Shown in pieces: positions 20,345 to 30,889 of a stretch of 64,000 nt of DNA. Source of the stretch: Prorocentrum cordatum (taxonomy: Eukaryota; Sar; Dinophyceae; Prorocentrales; Prorocentraceae); contig CAUYUJ010018317.1 of the NCBI GenBank assembly GCA_963575745.1, positions 1-64,000 of the forward strand, given 5' to 3'. Positions within the stretch are counted from its first letter, which is position 1. Each line of letters opens with the position of its first letter. Both the position numbers and the translations under genes were made by a program. The notes beneath the pieces were generated by a model that saw only the letters and a program-made list of their open reading frames with translations, was not told the DNA's origin and did no database searches.

Positions 20345-21765
20345 ACCACCGCCCCACCCCGCCCCTCACCTTCCAACCCCCTGCAGACATGATCTATCCA
20401 GAGCTTTTAGATCCGCAGGGGAATGTAGTGCAGGACTTCGCGATTCTGGAAGGCGTGGGTGATGTCGTTGTCGATGGGTCGTGCACGAGGCCTCAGATTC
20501 GCGATCTTGCTCGCGCATCCTTTGCGGGAGTTTGCCTGCAGGCAGGCACTGAGGAAGTAGTCGCACGCATTCGAGGGCCAGTATGGCCTAGTCTCCCTCA
20601 GACCCCTCAGGCGGCTGAGCACATGGGAATCGTTGCGATAAGTTTTTACACTGGGCAGCTGGCACACCAGATTAATGTGTGGTCCGATTGTTTGGGTCCT
20701 GTGAAGCACCATGACATGCCAGCTCTCCAGCAAGTCTCCTCCAGAAATAAGTACGCGGGGCTTTGTAGGGGCTTTTGGGAGATAGAGGGATCGAAAAACG
20801 CCGGCCCCTGCACCCACACCCCTGCCCACCGCAGCATGGAGGAAATCGATAACCTACCGCAAGATGAGCGGGGGACCGCGAGAGCTAATTTTCTAGCGGA
20901 TCGATGTGCGAAGGAAGCTCTTGCGATGCACGCCAAGGAACCTCGAGCCTGATGGGATGATTTGAACGCCACGATTGGCAAGGTCCGTGCTGTGGCTAGG
21001 GCGATGGGTTCTGTGCTGCCCCTCTTCCCGACACCCCAGTTCCCTGAGCGCAAGAAGGTTCCTCGGCCAAGGGGCGCGGGCGCGCATCGTTGGCACGATT
21101 GGACAGCAGTGCCTGGCGCACCTGACTCTTTCATCTGTTATGATTGTCATGCACGTCGCACAGGCGCGAATGCGGCTTCACTTGATATGGCGGGGTGCCC
21201 TGGAAGGAGACAGACTTTCTCTTTTCTCGCTCGCCCGATGCTCGGACATGACCTGGTTGATGCACGGCTTTCGCCAGGTCCCAATCTTGCATTTTGCAGG
21301 CGGTGTGGCGCCTACAGCACAGGGCGCCTCAGCCACCAGTTGGAAAAGCAGTGTCGCGGATATGTAGTATCCTCTGCGAATGAGTACCGCCTCAATCGCA
21401 TGCCCCGCGGTCTGCACCCCCAGTCCAATCGAGCTGCCCCAGGCGTTGTGCTCCACATCTTAAGTGATGAGGAGCGTCAGAGGCTTCTGGGTACCCAACA
21501 GCGCCCCCAGCGTGCTGCGTGGTTTCAGCGCCCACCCGATGATCTTCCAGGCAGCAGCTTAACCCCAGGACTGGAGAGGTTGAGGCAGCGGATAGCAGCA
21601 CGAGAGGAGGCGGCCGGTTTTCAGGCCCATGGTTTGAGGGCTCCAGAGCAGCAGCGATCTGCTCAGGAGCCCCTCCAGGGGATGCAGGGGCAGGCCCAGG
21701 AGCCGCTTGCTCCAGAGCTTGACCTCGAGGCTGAAGAGGAGGCCGCCGGCTTCCCCCATAGGTAA
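16733..21765 (+). pseudogene. LINE 2 ORF2: endonuclease, RT, zinc finger, RNase H, C-terminal Cys clusters
   Basis: Frame 2 codes the endonuclease to about 18150: LILCAQEIG (16901), GVAIFAQQ (17028), AGADWNVE (17255), STIDFFLAS (17370), HKPVRLHL (17458). The frame then changes near 18150, 18515, 18965 and 19410. RT motifs include ESGLPAGD (18930), an intact YIDD at 19046-19057 and SETKAITIS (19165). A zinc finger CPLCGGPDSALHRLWTC lies at about 20058-20108. RNase H spans about 20455-20920, with VVVDGSCT, an AAEHMG glutamate and VWSDCLG as the D/E/D residues. TGA at 20950 precedes a last part with CYDCHARRTG and FCRRCGAYSTGRLSHQLEKQ, ending at 21765. The catalytic residues are kept but the frame is not. 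The frame is also open upstream to 15644, but that part overlaps ORF1 out of frame and is not credible. Confidence 0.85.
20212..20343. repeat. C tract plus (CA)n inside LINE 2 ORF2
   Basis: About 18 C followed by about 55 CA dinucleotides. It sits between the zinc finger and RNase H and encodes poly-Pro then Thr-His repeats without closing the frame. Confidence 0.95.
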
Positions 21766-21797
21766 ACAGGTTTGAGTTTTACCCTGCGGGGCACAAA

Positions 21798-21799
<2 letters not shown>

Positions 21800-21861
<62 letters not shown>

Positions 21862-21879
21862 AAACAAAAAAAAAAAAAG
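21800..21879. repeat. (GA)n and poly(A) tail of LINE 2
   Basis: About 27 GA units, a G run and A12. This marks the 3' end of LINE 2, about 100 nt after the ORF2 stop. Confidence 0.85.
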
Positions 21880-21967
21880 CTGCTCCTCCTCCTTCTCATC
21901 CCCCTCCTCCTCCTCCTCCTCCTGCTTCTCCGCCTCCTCCTCCTCCCTCCTCCTCCTTCTCCTCCTT
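21880..21967. repeat. (TCC)n spacer between LINE 2 and LINE 3
   Basis: Imperfect TCC and TTC triplets directly after the LINE 2 poly(A) and directly before the LINE 3 leader-like sequence. Confidence 0.9.
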
Positions 21968-21988
21968 CCGTGGCAATTTTGGTCCAAG
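21968..21988 (+). other. Degenerate DinoSL relic at the 5' end of LINE 3
   Basis: 17 of 21 positions match the spliced leader (CCGTGGCAATTTTGG, then CCAAG). It immediately follows a TCC tract, as at 15507. Confidence 0.65.
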
Positions 21989-22326
21989 TCACCATGTCGC
22001 CCTGCGGCCGCATGGAAACCTCTGGGCCGAGGGCAGTCTCCAATTTTTTTTTGCGCCACCCCACGGGCTTCGCGCCAGCCCGACTCTTTCCATACTTAAG
22101 TCCTGCACAGCGGCAGGCACTTCAGATCAAACACCAGCTTGGCGCGCCTCACTGCTGGCATCCATATCCTGATTAGTCTTTTCGCCCTCAGGCAGCTGAC
22201 AGTCCAAGCATTGGCGCCACTACATCACGTCCGTCCAAATTATCCACTGCGGGCAAGACGCGTTGGTTTCGAATCGGACCTCATCACTGGCAGCAGGCAC
22301 ATCAGCGATCCCTTCGCGCAGACACG

Positions 22327-23270
22327 ATGCCTGCCTCCAGCAGCAGCTCACCATCCTCCATGGCGCTCGAAGATCTAATTCTCACCCCCGTGATCGTAGA
22401 CGGCAGGACAATAGCCACTCCGAGAGCAGGAGTGGAGGTGATGACCGCAGTGGATCTACACGTGCACAGACAACGACGACATCGCGACCGACGAGATAGA
22501 GATAGAAGGGACGACAACAGAGATCGCAGGGACGACAACAGAGATCGCGAGCGTGGACATGAAGCACATCGCGAAGCAGATCGAGCACGACAGCGCACAT
22601 CTGGACATCGGCTCCGCGTCCAGACGCTCTGGCTGAACGAGACCCCTGGAAAGCTGCAGCGACTGGCCAACAACTGCAAGCAGGAGCTAGCGGAGGACCT
22701 GTTCGACATCACTGACCTGAGCACATTCTTCTCTTGCCGCGTGCTAAGCGTCAAGTTGCAGAGGATTTGGAGATGTTTCCCACGTTCCATGAGGGTGAGC
22801 TTCCAGACGCTGGTACGCCGGTTGGTGGATTACCTACCCCACGAGGTGTTGATGCTCCCTCTCTGCTTGGCGACCTGGCTCAACTGGAACAAAGGCTGGC
22901 CACTTTGGGAAAGGAGCAAATCGCAGCGGTGACGGCAATACTCACTGCAACGGCAGATTCTCTCATTGCTCATCAGCAGCAGCTCTTAAATGCGCAGGTG
23001 CACGAGTTCTTGGCAGTAAGCAAGGAGAACGCGTGACATCTCGAAGTGCATGACAAAAGTATACGCGAGCTACAATCCCGAGCAGAACAAGGTGGAGGCA
23101 GATCAACTGCGAATGCGACAGCAAATTAATGCGATGGAACAAACTTTGGCAATGGCGGAAGCGGGAGCCCCCCTTTGATGTTCAGAAGCTTCCGACCTGG
23201 GACCGAGTCCCAGACCCTACAGCGCTCAGCATTGGAGCACCGAGAGCAATGGCACCAGCGGCTATCAAGA
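22327..23270 (+). pseudogene. LINE 3 ORF1-like region: Arg-Asp repeats and coiled coil
   Basis: From the ATG at 22327 the product contains RDRRDRDRRDDNRDRRDDN-type alternating charge (about 22480-22560), then a Leu-rich segment. The frame changes near 22735 to one encoding LAQLEQRLATLGKEQIAAV and LIAHQQQLLNAQVHEF, stopping at 23034-23036. A third frame from 23050 gives ADQLRMRQQINAMEQTLAM. These are coiled-coil-like pieces of one protein. Assignment as ORF1 rests on position in front of the endonuclease and on this composition. Confidence 0.5.
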
Positions 23271-23829
23271 CAGCGCCGGCGGAATGGATGCATTCTTCTG
23301 GGGGTGCCCGTTGACCTATTTATTTTTCATGGAGACGTGCCTCAACGACGGCTCCACTTGCAAGTTCAAGGCGGCGCAGCCGCCCCTGCTCGAGCCCTGG
23401 CACTCTCTTGTGCACTCAAGACATCAGCTGGTTTCCGCACATTCAGCGGCTTCGGCACAGAGGGCGTCAATACCCCCGCATACGCCAGCGCCGACAAGAA
23501 CGCCAGACTGGCCAGGTCGGACCTTCGAACAGAACGCCCCCAGCGTATCATCCAGGACGCTTTCACGGAACACAACGTCGGGGCGCAGCGGGCCAAGTGC
23601 ATCATCACTTTTGATGCAGCACCGCTCGTGGTCGTTAAAGTTCAAGGACCAGGTGAACCATCAAAGCTACGATGGGACATGCCCATCCTCGCCCGTTTCA
23701 AGATTGACAAGCAACCTCTGGTGGCTGCATTTGAACAGGCACTCGCTAGCGTGGGTACGTCTACGTGGTCTAGTTTGCAGACGATGGTCACCGTGGGCTT
23801 CTGTTCAGGAAAGGCGCAATAGGACAACA
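23271..23829 (+). pseudogene. Unrecognised coding remnant between ORF1 and the endonuclease of LINE 3
   Basis: The frame closing at 23820-23822 encodes RPQRIIQDAFTEHNVG, AKCIITFDAAPLVVVKV and RFKIDKQPLVAAFEQAL. It reads like genuine protein and is probably the C-terminal part of ORF1. No family is recognised. Confidence 0.4.
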
Positions 23830-26800
23830 ATTCTTGGAGTGCCAGAAGCCCGCTCCGTTACGAACCTCATCGCCGAAACGCCAAACTCAACAAGCTTGCC
23901 TCGTTCATGCGAAAGAGAGCGGTGATCCTACTTCAAGAACGCAGAGGAACGATGGACAAACTGACCGCCGCACTGGCGACATACCCGTACCCTTGCAAGA
24001 GCTATTTTTTCAACCCGTCTCTCAGAAGGCCGGCGGCACTGCATTCCTGGCCCCACTGGACGCTAGAGACCAAGAGGACCCACATGTTCGATTTCAACCT
24101 TAGATTTTTGTCCCGGGCAGGGTTGCGCTCCTCACCATCACAAATGATAAGGACAACGTCACCATGAATCTGATGAACGTCAACAATTTCGAGCTGGGTA
24201 ACCAAGCGCAGGACAAGACACGGGCAAACTGGAGGGGTTTGTCGATTGGAACCTGCAAGACCTCACTACGAGAGCATTTCTGGCTGCTGGTGACTTCAAT
24301 CTCAAGTCGGGCGCGACCCGCAGCAACGTGGACCCCATCACGGAGGGCTTCATCCCTGGCTCCGTTCCTGCAGAACGTAGTCGTGGATCGCAGCATCTGC
24401 AAGCATATTGGAAACGACTTTTCTCGATGCTCGCTGAGATCTCGACTGATTACCCCACGCACTATTGCGGAGACATGGCCACCGCAGCTACATTGGATCG
24501 TATCTTTTTCGGGACTCCAGCTCACTGTCTCCTAGATGCCGAAGTCTCGGTGGAGGTCGACATCGACGCGGCCGCCATCTCCGACTCCAGGCTCGGCGGC
24601 CGCACGCCGATCGTTCTTCTTCTTCTTCGCGACCGCGCTCGGCACGATCAACAGACCAGTATTCCTGAGCATGTCTTTCGCGACCCTCGTCGCGGAGAGA
24701 TCTCGGGACAACTAATCGACGCGGCTTAACTTGATCGGCTCCCAGTTGCGCACCTGCGGCGATGCGTGAAAGACTTCATGACCGAGGCTGCTCGCCAGGT
24801 TCGCGGCGAACTTCAGCGTTTTCCGATCTCGGCCAAAGGCTCCCGTGCCAAGGAAGGGCGCGTCATCACGCTGAGGGCAATAGCAAGATGCATATGGCGC
24901 AACGACATCTACACGGCCAAGAAGCTGAAGGCCACAACCGCCGACGGCGCGCGATTCCTCCACGTGTCCAACTGCAACGCAGAGCTCCTCGACAGGCAGG
25001 AGTTCGCCCTCATCGCGCACGCCGCCAACCACGAGTTCGGACAGATGGAGGCCAGACTTGCTGAAAACAGCGCGCCCAAAGGGGAGGGGGGCGGCGGCCG
25101 AGGATGAGAGACGAGCTGCAAGGATGCACAAGAGGCGCGCTACTCTTTGGGCCCCCAAAGCTCATCGTCTCGTTCTCGCAGGGATCAGGCCTGACAGGCT
25201 GCAGGATTCCCCGGCTTGCGCCAGGGATCCTGAGCAGATTGCGCCCGCCCTGAACTCCCATTGGAAACCCATCGTCGGCGCCAGAGCAGCTCAGGAGAAG
25301 GCCTGTCAGGAATGCCTCGACAAAGTTGCCCTTCCGCAAGATCCTTTACCCCTTAGACGTCCAGACGAAACCGAACTAGGACGCGCCCTTCAACTTGCTC
25401 GGCGATCAGCCCCTGGCCCTGATCAACTTTCGCACGCAGCATGGAAAGCTCGACCGAACAACTTACTGCCTCACATAAACGCACGACATATCTTTACGGT
25501 GGACATGCAGCGCCCCTGGAGCTCAACGATCGCCTCTTTGCGTTTCTTCCAAAAGGTTCGCAACCAGAAGGCGCCCAGGGAACCGTGAGGCCCCCAGGGA
25601 AGGTTCGGTCACATAGCCTCAGGAATACGGACACTAAGTTCACGGCATCCGCCACCAACTTCCAGATCCGACAGGTCGCCCAAGAACGTCCCCATGAGGC
25701 CCAACAAGGATTCACCCCAGGACGTAATTGCTTGTCCAACATCATCGCTCTAGGCGCCGAAGCCCGCAAGGCCAGCATCACCCCCGAAGCTGAGGAGGAC
25801 CTCCCGATCTTCGCTACCTACGATGTGGAGGCGGCGCTCCCGTCTCTGGGCCACCAGTGGTTCTTCGAGATTCTGAGCAGGATTGGGCCCCCACCAGGCT
25901 TCCTGAATTTGACCCACGCGGTATATTGTTTACCCAGAGGCTTTGCGAAGATTCAGAATCGACTCGTATTCATGGTTCATCGCTGCTCGGGGGTCCTGCA
26001 GGGGCGCCCGTTATCGGCTTCTCTCTGGGCTCTCGCAATGGATCCCATCTTGAGATGCTTGCACGCGGCCACACAGCTCCCGCAGGCGAGGCAGCACACG
26101 GGCTCTCTTGGGGGTTGTGCTGACGATGTCGGAATGGTGATGCCTCGCCTGCGTGACCTGGTTGGTGCTTCCCGTGATTTGCTGGACGTTGAGCGCTTTG
26201 CCTCTTCTCAAGCTCCAAGGGGCCGAATGTGCACTTCTCCCACTGTGGACCGAGTGCACGGAAGCTGCCAAGACCAGGGTCCGAAACGAGTTTTGCAGGT
26301 GGATCCCGCAGTGGGCCAACGTTAAGGTTGCTGGTCATACAGTCTACCTAGGGGTCGACATGGGCCCTTCAGCCACACTTAGCATGATCTGGGCTAACTC
26401 GGCGGAGAAGTGGTGGTCGAGGACGACTGCTCTGCCATACTCTGGAGCTGGCCCTTCGGTTCTTTCAATTCTGTACAACACCACCGCTCTCTCGACCCTC
26501 TCGTACATCGCCCAACTGTTTCCCGTCCCTGCCATGGTTCGCAAACTCGAACACCAGGCTTTGCACGAGCTGCTCAGGCTGCCGCCGAACAGCCTCAGCC
26601 TTGCTGATCTGAACGCTCTCCCACCTGTGCTCGCCATTGCCCAGTCCTCTGCCCCTATGCTTGGATGGGCCAGCAGCTGGCCCACCTCTTTTCGAATCAT
26701 ACATGGCAAGATGCACTGCGCAGCTTGAAAGAATAAGCCCGATACAATGCTACGATAGTGCGTTTCACTGCAGGAAAAAGATTCAGCACCCTGCTGGAAG

Positions 26801-27493
26801 CGCCCATTCTCAAGCTCACAATTCATGGAGCGGGCCAGGCCCCCGCCCTTTTTTTCTCAGACGAGCCAGGTTGGCACGCAGCGTTTCGCGCAGCGCGTGA
26901 ACATACCAAACTAGCCATTCAGGAGGCCCGTCGCCCGCACCCACAACGCATTTTTGCGCGCACACTGCGAGCTGCCGCTTTTCCTGGCTCTTTCCCCCGA
27001 GACGTTGGGCAAAAGGCTGCTTGGGTGGCAGGTCCCGATTCCCGGGGGGCGGAGGTCGGTGGGTGGTCGGTGGGAACTCTGTCAGACTTGCATCGCGAGT
27101 CTCAAGCCTGCCTGGCAATGGAGTATTATCCAGACCCTCTGCGGAGCGTGGACGACCACGCACAGGCTGCACAGGCAACGCCCCACGAGCTGCATTCTGG
27201 GCTGCGCTGAGCCTGACGAGATTGCACACTACCTGCGTTGCTCGAGAAGGTATCACCTTCTTGCAATGCACCCTGCATGGAGAAGGCGCCACTTTCCAGA
27301 CTCGCCGATTGCATTGTTGGGACTGGGGGCGGCGTCTGACTACGGGCAGGCGGGATCGGAACTTACACGTGAGGAATGCCTTAAGGTAGTTGCACTGGCT
27401 TTTCATATGTACCACAAAGCGAAAGGCTATCCCGTGTCTCTGGAGCGCGCATACGATATCAAAGGTGCGGAAGAGCTCGCACTCGTGCGGTGA
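23830..27493 (+). pseudogene. LINE 3 ORF2: endonuclease, reverse transcriptase, zinc finger
   Basis: Endonuclease: KRAVILLQE (about 23914-23940), AGGTAFLAPL (about 24030-24060), PGRVALLTIT (about 24113-24142), AAGDFNLKSG (about 24285-24312) and TLDRIFFGTP (about 24493-24522). TAA at 24727 interrupts the linker. RT: SAPGPDQLSHAAWKA (25408-25452), FAFLPKGSQPEG (about 25535), QQGFTPGRNCLSNI (about 25703), FATYDVEAALPSL (about 25812), GVLQGRPLSASLWALAMDP (25990-26046) and GCADDVGMV (26113-26139). Motif C is CADD rather than YADD, keeping both aspartates. The thumb continues in other frames (VYLGVDMGP). CILGCAEPDEIAHYLRC near 27200 is a Cx3Cx7Hx3C finger. At least four frame changes make it inactive. 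Confidence 0.8.
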
Positions 27494-27897
27494 GATGCCC
27501 TCATCGACACTGTGCTCCGTCTTTCATTATATTCCTTGGGTGGTGAAATTGCCTGGTAGTGGGACGTGGGATGGGGTTGGGGGGATCCTTCCATGACCCA
27601 GTGGAGGCGGCATCTTGCGGTGATGAGTCTCCCGCAGTGCCCTGGTCCTCGTTTCTTCCTCTTTTTTTCTATTGTTTGCCCTCGCTTGCGAAGCCTATCT
27701 TTAGCTTTGGTCTGCCTCGAGCACCATCTTTTTGTGGGCCCTGCTTGTGGCGAAAGTGACAAAGGGTTTCGCTGCCCCTCGGGAGGCCGAAAAAGAACCC
27801 GAGCGCCATCCAGCTGGGGCCCATTCTCCCTCTGTCGATGCATCTGCGTCGACCGAGTCTGAAGCCGGTGGTCGGACAGACCTTCAAGGTTACGTCG
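27494..27897. other. Probable 3' flank or UTR of LINE 3; no gene seen
   Basis: No open frame of note. It ends at a TCC tract. If LINE 3 also sits in a TCC microsatellite, this would be its 3' UTR, but no poly(A) is visible. Confidence 0.4.
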
Positions 27898-27960
27898 TCT
27901 CCTCCTCCTCCTCCTCCTCCTCCTCCTCCTCCTCCTCCTCCTCCTCCTCCTCCTCCTCCG
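27898..27960. repeat. (TCC)n microsatellite
   Basis: About 20 TCC units, pure. Confidence 0.95.
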
Positions 27961-28147
27961 CCCCAGCATCCGCAGATCCAAGACACCCTCGAGCCTTGAA
28001 AAAACCACGACGGGAGACGTTGAGGCCTTGGGGAGGGCCCTCGGTGGGCTCAAGCACCGTCAAAACAAACGAGGCAGGACGAGGTGCCCGTCCGGTGGAG
28101 TGGGTCGAGACCTCCAGGGGTCGACGTTGTGAAAATCGCCCCGTTTT

Positions 28148-28267
28148 GCCATCCATTTCCACTGGGGGGCGTGGGGAACATTGACAAAGAACACATCTGA
28201 AGCCTGCGCCCTCCCAACCCGAAGTTCGGGTCTCCGGCTTGGGTTGGGGTGGTCTTGTAGGTAGTCA
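28148..28267. mobile_element. MITE-like element, family 5, half copy
   Basis: It shares CCATTTCCACTGGGGGG, GGGGAACATTGACAAAG and the right end GTGGTCTTGTAGGTAGTCA with 14192-14360. The left terminal repeat is absent. Confidence 0.65.
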
Positions 28268-28655
28268 TGAGAACAGATCGGGGCACGCACAATGGCACAA
28301 ACATCAACGTTCGGAGGTCCGCGCGGGATCCTTGGATCGGCGCTGCACCCCTCTGGCGGCGCCCCCGGCGCCCTCCCCGGCGTGCTCCGCGCGGAGAAGT
28401 CCGCCTCGGCCTCCGAAAGTTCTATTTTGTGTCATCGTTCAGTTCTCTGACAGAGGCCTCAACTGAGCGCATGAGGGCCATCGCATGGCCCTGACGCGCC
28501 GCAGTGCCTCCGCCGCGCGGCATCGAGAGGCAATCGCTAGGGACCGGTCCATGTTCGACCTCTCGGCCGAGAGCCTGCCGAAGCCGCCTGAGCCCAAATG
28601 GCCATGGAGCCTTCCTCCCCCAGCCCAACCGTAACCGCAGCGTGGACTCATCTAT
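28268..28655. other. No gene seen; fragment of a dispersed GC-rich repeat
   Basis: 28305-28430 (TTCGGAGGTCCGCGCGGGAT, then TTGGATC and a GGCGGCGCC core) resembles 30860-30960 (TTCGGAGCTCCGCGCGGATT, then TTGGATTCGCGATGG). The two are likely copies of one short repeat. No coding signal. Confidence 0.4.
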
Positions 28656-28862
28656 GGACGCCCAAAATGGGCACGGAAAGAATGGGTACAATGCCTAACA
28701 GCAGTTCCTGTTCATTTTGAACAGGATACGCTGTCCACGCCGCCGCGGCCTGTGTCCATTCGAGACAGAAGGCCGCCTGCCCAATAGCGGCCGCTGTTGG
28801 TTTGGGAAAACATTTGTTGTTGGGCATTGTACCCATTCTTTCCGTGCCCATTTCGGGCGTCC
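28656..28862. mobile_element. MITE-like element, family 2, copy 2 (intact, ~48-bp terminal inverted repeats)
   Basis: Left end TGGACGCCCAAAATGGGCAC then GGAAAGAATGGGTACAATGCC. The right end is the reverse complement with a few mismatches, ending TTTCGGGCGTCCA. The interior of about 110 bp has no ORF of note. The copy at 12903-13232 shows the same interior with a nested insertion. Confidence 0.8.
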
Positions 28863-29289
28863 AAATCATTGCAGTATTCGCCCGACCTCTGCAGTGTGCC
28901 CAGTCTGCACCAGATCAGTCCGCCGATTGGAGCAGGGTTGCGTTCCTCACCCGAGTCTAAACGACATCAAACCTCCTCCTCCTCCTCCTCCTCCTCCTCC
29001 TCCTCCTCCTCCTCCTCCTCTTCGTTTTCCATTTCTTCCCCCTTTACGTTCGACCTCTCACCCGCGTCTCCATCGCAGGGACCACGCCATACAAGGTTTC
29101 TATTGGCAATGCCCCCGACGATTCATCCTGGTGAACCTCCGTCTCATCCTCCGTAGCTCTTCCTCCTCCTCCTCCTCCTCCTCCTCCTCCTCCTCCTCCT
29201 CCTCCTCCCTGTCGCACCACCAGACGTGTCTGGAGGGCGGGTCAGGTGTTTCGCCTGAGATTTCCGCACAACTTACATGTCTTGAAGCT
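28863..29289. repeat. Two (TCC)n tracts (28973-29020 and 29158-29212) in otherwise featureless DNA
   Basis: Two TCC microsatellites separated by about 140 bp of unique sequence. No gene is recognised. Confidence 0.8.
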
Positions 29290-29785
29290 TGAAAGTTGCA
29301 ACACGTTCACGGATGGAGGTCTGGCCGTTTCACGATGCGGTTCTCGCCTTAGCGCCGCGCACATTCGTTTTACAAGTTTGCAGCAGCTTCGCGGATGGAG
29401 GGTTGACCATTTTCAACATGTCGTGTGGTTCTCGCTTCGGCGCCGCGCACATTCATTTAAAAAGTTTGCAACAGGTTCACGGATGGAGGGTGGGTGGATT
29501 TCAACATGTGGTTCTCGCTTTAGCGCCGCACACATTCGTCCCAAAATGTCAAAGATTCAAGGGTGGAGGGCGGGTAGTTGTCAAAATGTGTTTATCGCTT
29601 TAGCGACGTGCGCAGCAGCTCGAAACGTGTACAGCAGCTTCAAAGATGGAGGGCGGGCTGTGGTTTCCAATGTGGTTATCGTTTTAGCCCCGCGCGCATT
29701 GTTTTCAAACCTTTGCAGAAGTGTTATTGATGGGCGTTTTGTTCAATATGTCAGCGCCGCGCACATTCCTTTTTAAAGTTTGCGA
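29290..29785 (-). repeat. ~84-bp tandem array, inverted relative to 8020-8605
   Basis: About six units contain GGTTCTCGCTTTAGCGCCGC, ACATTCGTTTTA, TTTGCAGCAG and GGATGGAGGGCGGG. The reverse complement of these words gives the unit at 8020-8605. The two arrays are 20.7 kb apart and in opposite orientation. Confidence 0.8.
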
Positions 29786-30465
29786 TGGTCTCAAGTATAC
29801 GTTGAGATGAAGTCCCAGGAATTGCGTCCTGGCACGGTTTGGGACTTGCAGGACGCAACGGTCACGTTGATTCGCGATGTTGAAGTCCCAGGAATTGTGT
29901 TCATGCACAGAGCAGGGCTGTCAGGGCACAACGGTCGCGTTGCTTCGGGACTTTCAAACGGTTGTCTTCCAAAAGTGGCATGTCCTGCAATAATATCAAA
30001 TTCTTACAGGGAACTATTCAGAGGGAACTTGAAGGGAGGGTTTATTGCAACATCGTTCACTCGCCTTGGGTTAACACCGGTCCTCTTCTTCCTCATCATC
30101 CTCCTCCTTCTCGTCTCCTCTCCCTACTCCTCCTCATAATCCATCTTCTCCTCCCCCTCCTCCCTCGTCCTCCTCCCACTCCTCTCCCATCCGCCTCCTC
30201 CTCCTCCTCCTCCACCTCCTCCTCCTCCCCCTCCTCCTCCCCCTCCTCCTCCTCCCCCTCCTCCTCCGCCTCCTCCTCCTCCTCCTGCTTCAGCGACGGC
30301 ACCCGCGCCAGCCGCGGCGCGGGTCGCGGCGCAGTGGACCTTCGGAGCGGTGCCGCCCGCGCCGGGGCGCGCCGCCCCCACCGCCGCGGCGGCCCCCCTA
30401 GGGGCGCGGGCGCGGCCGGACTGCCGCGCGCCGCCCGGCGCAGGAAAGCAAAGGTCAGCCACGCG
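29786..30465. other. No gene seen; contains a 230-bp TCC-rich tract
   Basis: 29786-30065 is unique-looking. GTCCCAGGAATTG occurs twice (29812 and 29885), hinting at a short duplication. 30070-30300 is imperfect TCC/CTC repeats. 30301-30465 is GC-rich without a domain. Confidence 0.5.
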
Positions 30466-30593
30466 CAGAGGGCTTCTTAGAAGCACCCCTGCTTCTCAGA
30501 AGGCGCGGGCCTAACCTACAGATGCAAGAGTGGCGCCTTCTGAGAAGCAGCCTCCCTGTAAGAAGCCCTCCCCCCTCCCTCCACCCCCTCCCT
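30466..30593. mobile_element. Hairpin element, family 3, copy 2
   Basis: GAGGGCTTCTTAGAAGCACC and CTTCTCAGAAGGCGCGGGCC pair with the right half, which contains GGCGCCTTCTGAGAAGCAGC and AAGAAGCCCTCCCCC. It is the same architecture and words as 12988-13134, at lower identity. Confidence 0.65.
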
Positions 30594-30889
30594 CGAAGAG
30601 ACGGGGGTCAGGGCAGACGGGGGTCAGCCAGGGCACCGGATCCTGCAGGATCCTGCGAAGGCCCCCTCCGGCTGACCCGGGTCAGCGAGCCGCTCGTGGC
30701 CGCGAGGCGGCCGCGCCTATTGGCTGACCCATGTTTGCGAAGACCTGCGTTGCAGTTGTTGTTTTCCTGCGTTGCAGTTTTTGGTTTCCTGCTGACCCGG
30801 GTCTGGATTGACCCGGGTCAGAAGATCCCCGAAGGAAGGTGAAGAAAAAACGTTCTGAGCATGAATTTTCGGAGCTCCGCGCGGATTTC

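Larger units (their letters stand above)
15506..21879 (+). mobile_element. LINE 2: full-length non-LTR retrotransposon with spliced leader and poly(A), frameshifted
   Basis: The 6.37-kb element runs from the spliced leader to an A12 run (21868-21879). It holds ORF1 (15634-16731) and ORF2 (about 16733-21765) with APE-type endonuclease, RT, CxxC...HxxxxC zinc finger, RNase H and a C-terminal double CxxC region. Two TAG stops lie in ORF1. Four frameshifts and one TGA lie in ORF2. A C tract plus (CA)n has expanded inside ORF2. A (GA)n tract and poly(A) form the tail. Both flanks are TCC repeats. Confidence 0.9.
21968..27493 (+). mobile_element. LINE 3: decayed non-LTR retrotransposon (ORF1-like, EN, RT, zinc finger)
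   Basis: The element lies head-to-tail behind LINE 2. It has an ORF1-like region (22327-23270), an endonuclease (about 23830-24730), RT (about 25300-26700) and a C-terminal zinc finger (about 27190-27260), ending at TGA 27491-27493. Motif spelling differs from LINE 1 and LINE 2 (LLQE, GDFN, GVLQGRPLS, CADD), so it is a separate lineage. No RNase H is seen. Many frameshifts and stops are present. The 3' limit is uncertain; another TCC tract begins at 27898. Confidence 0.8.
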
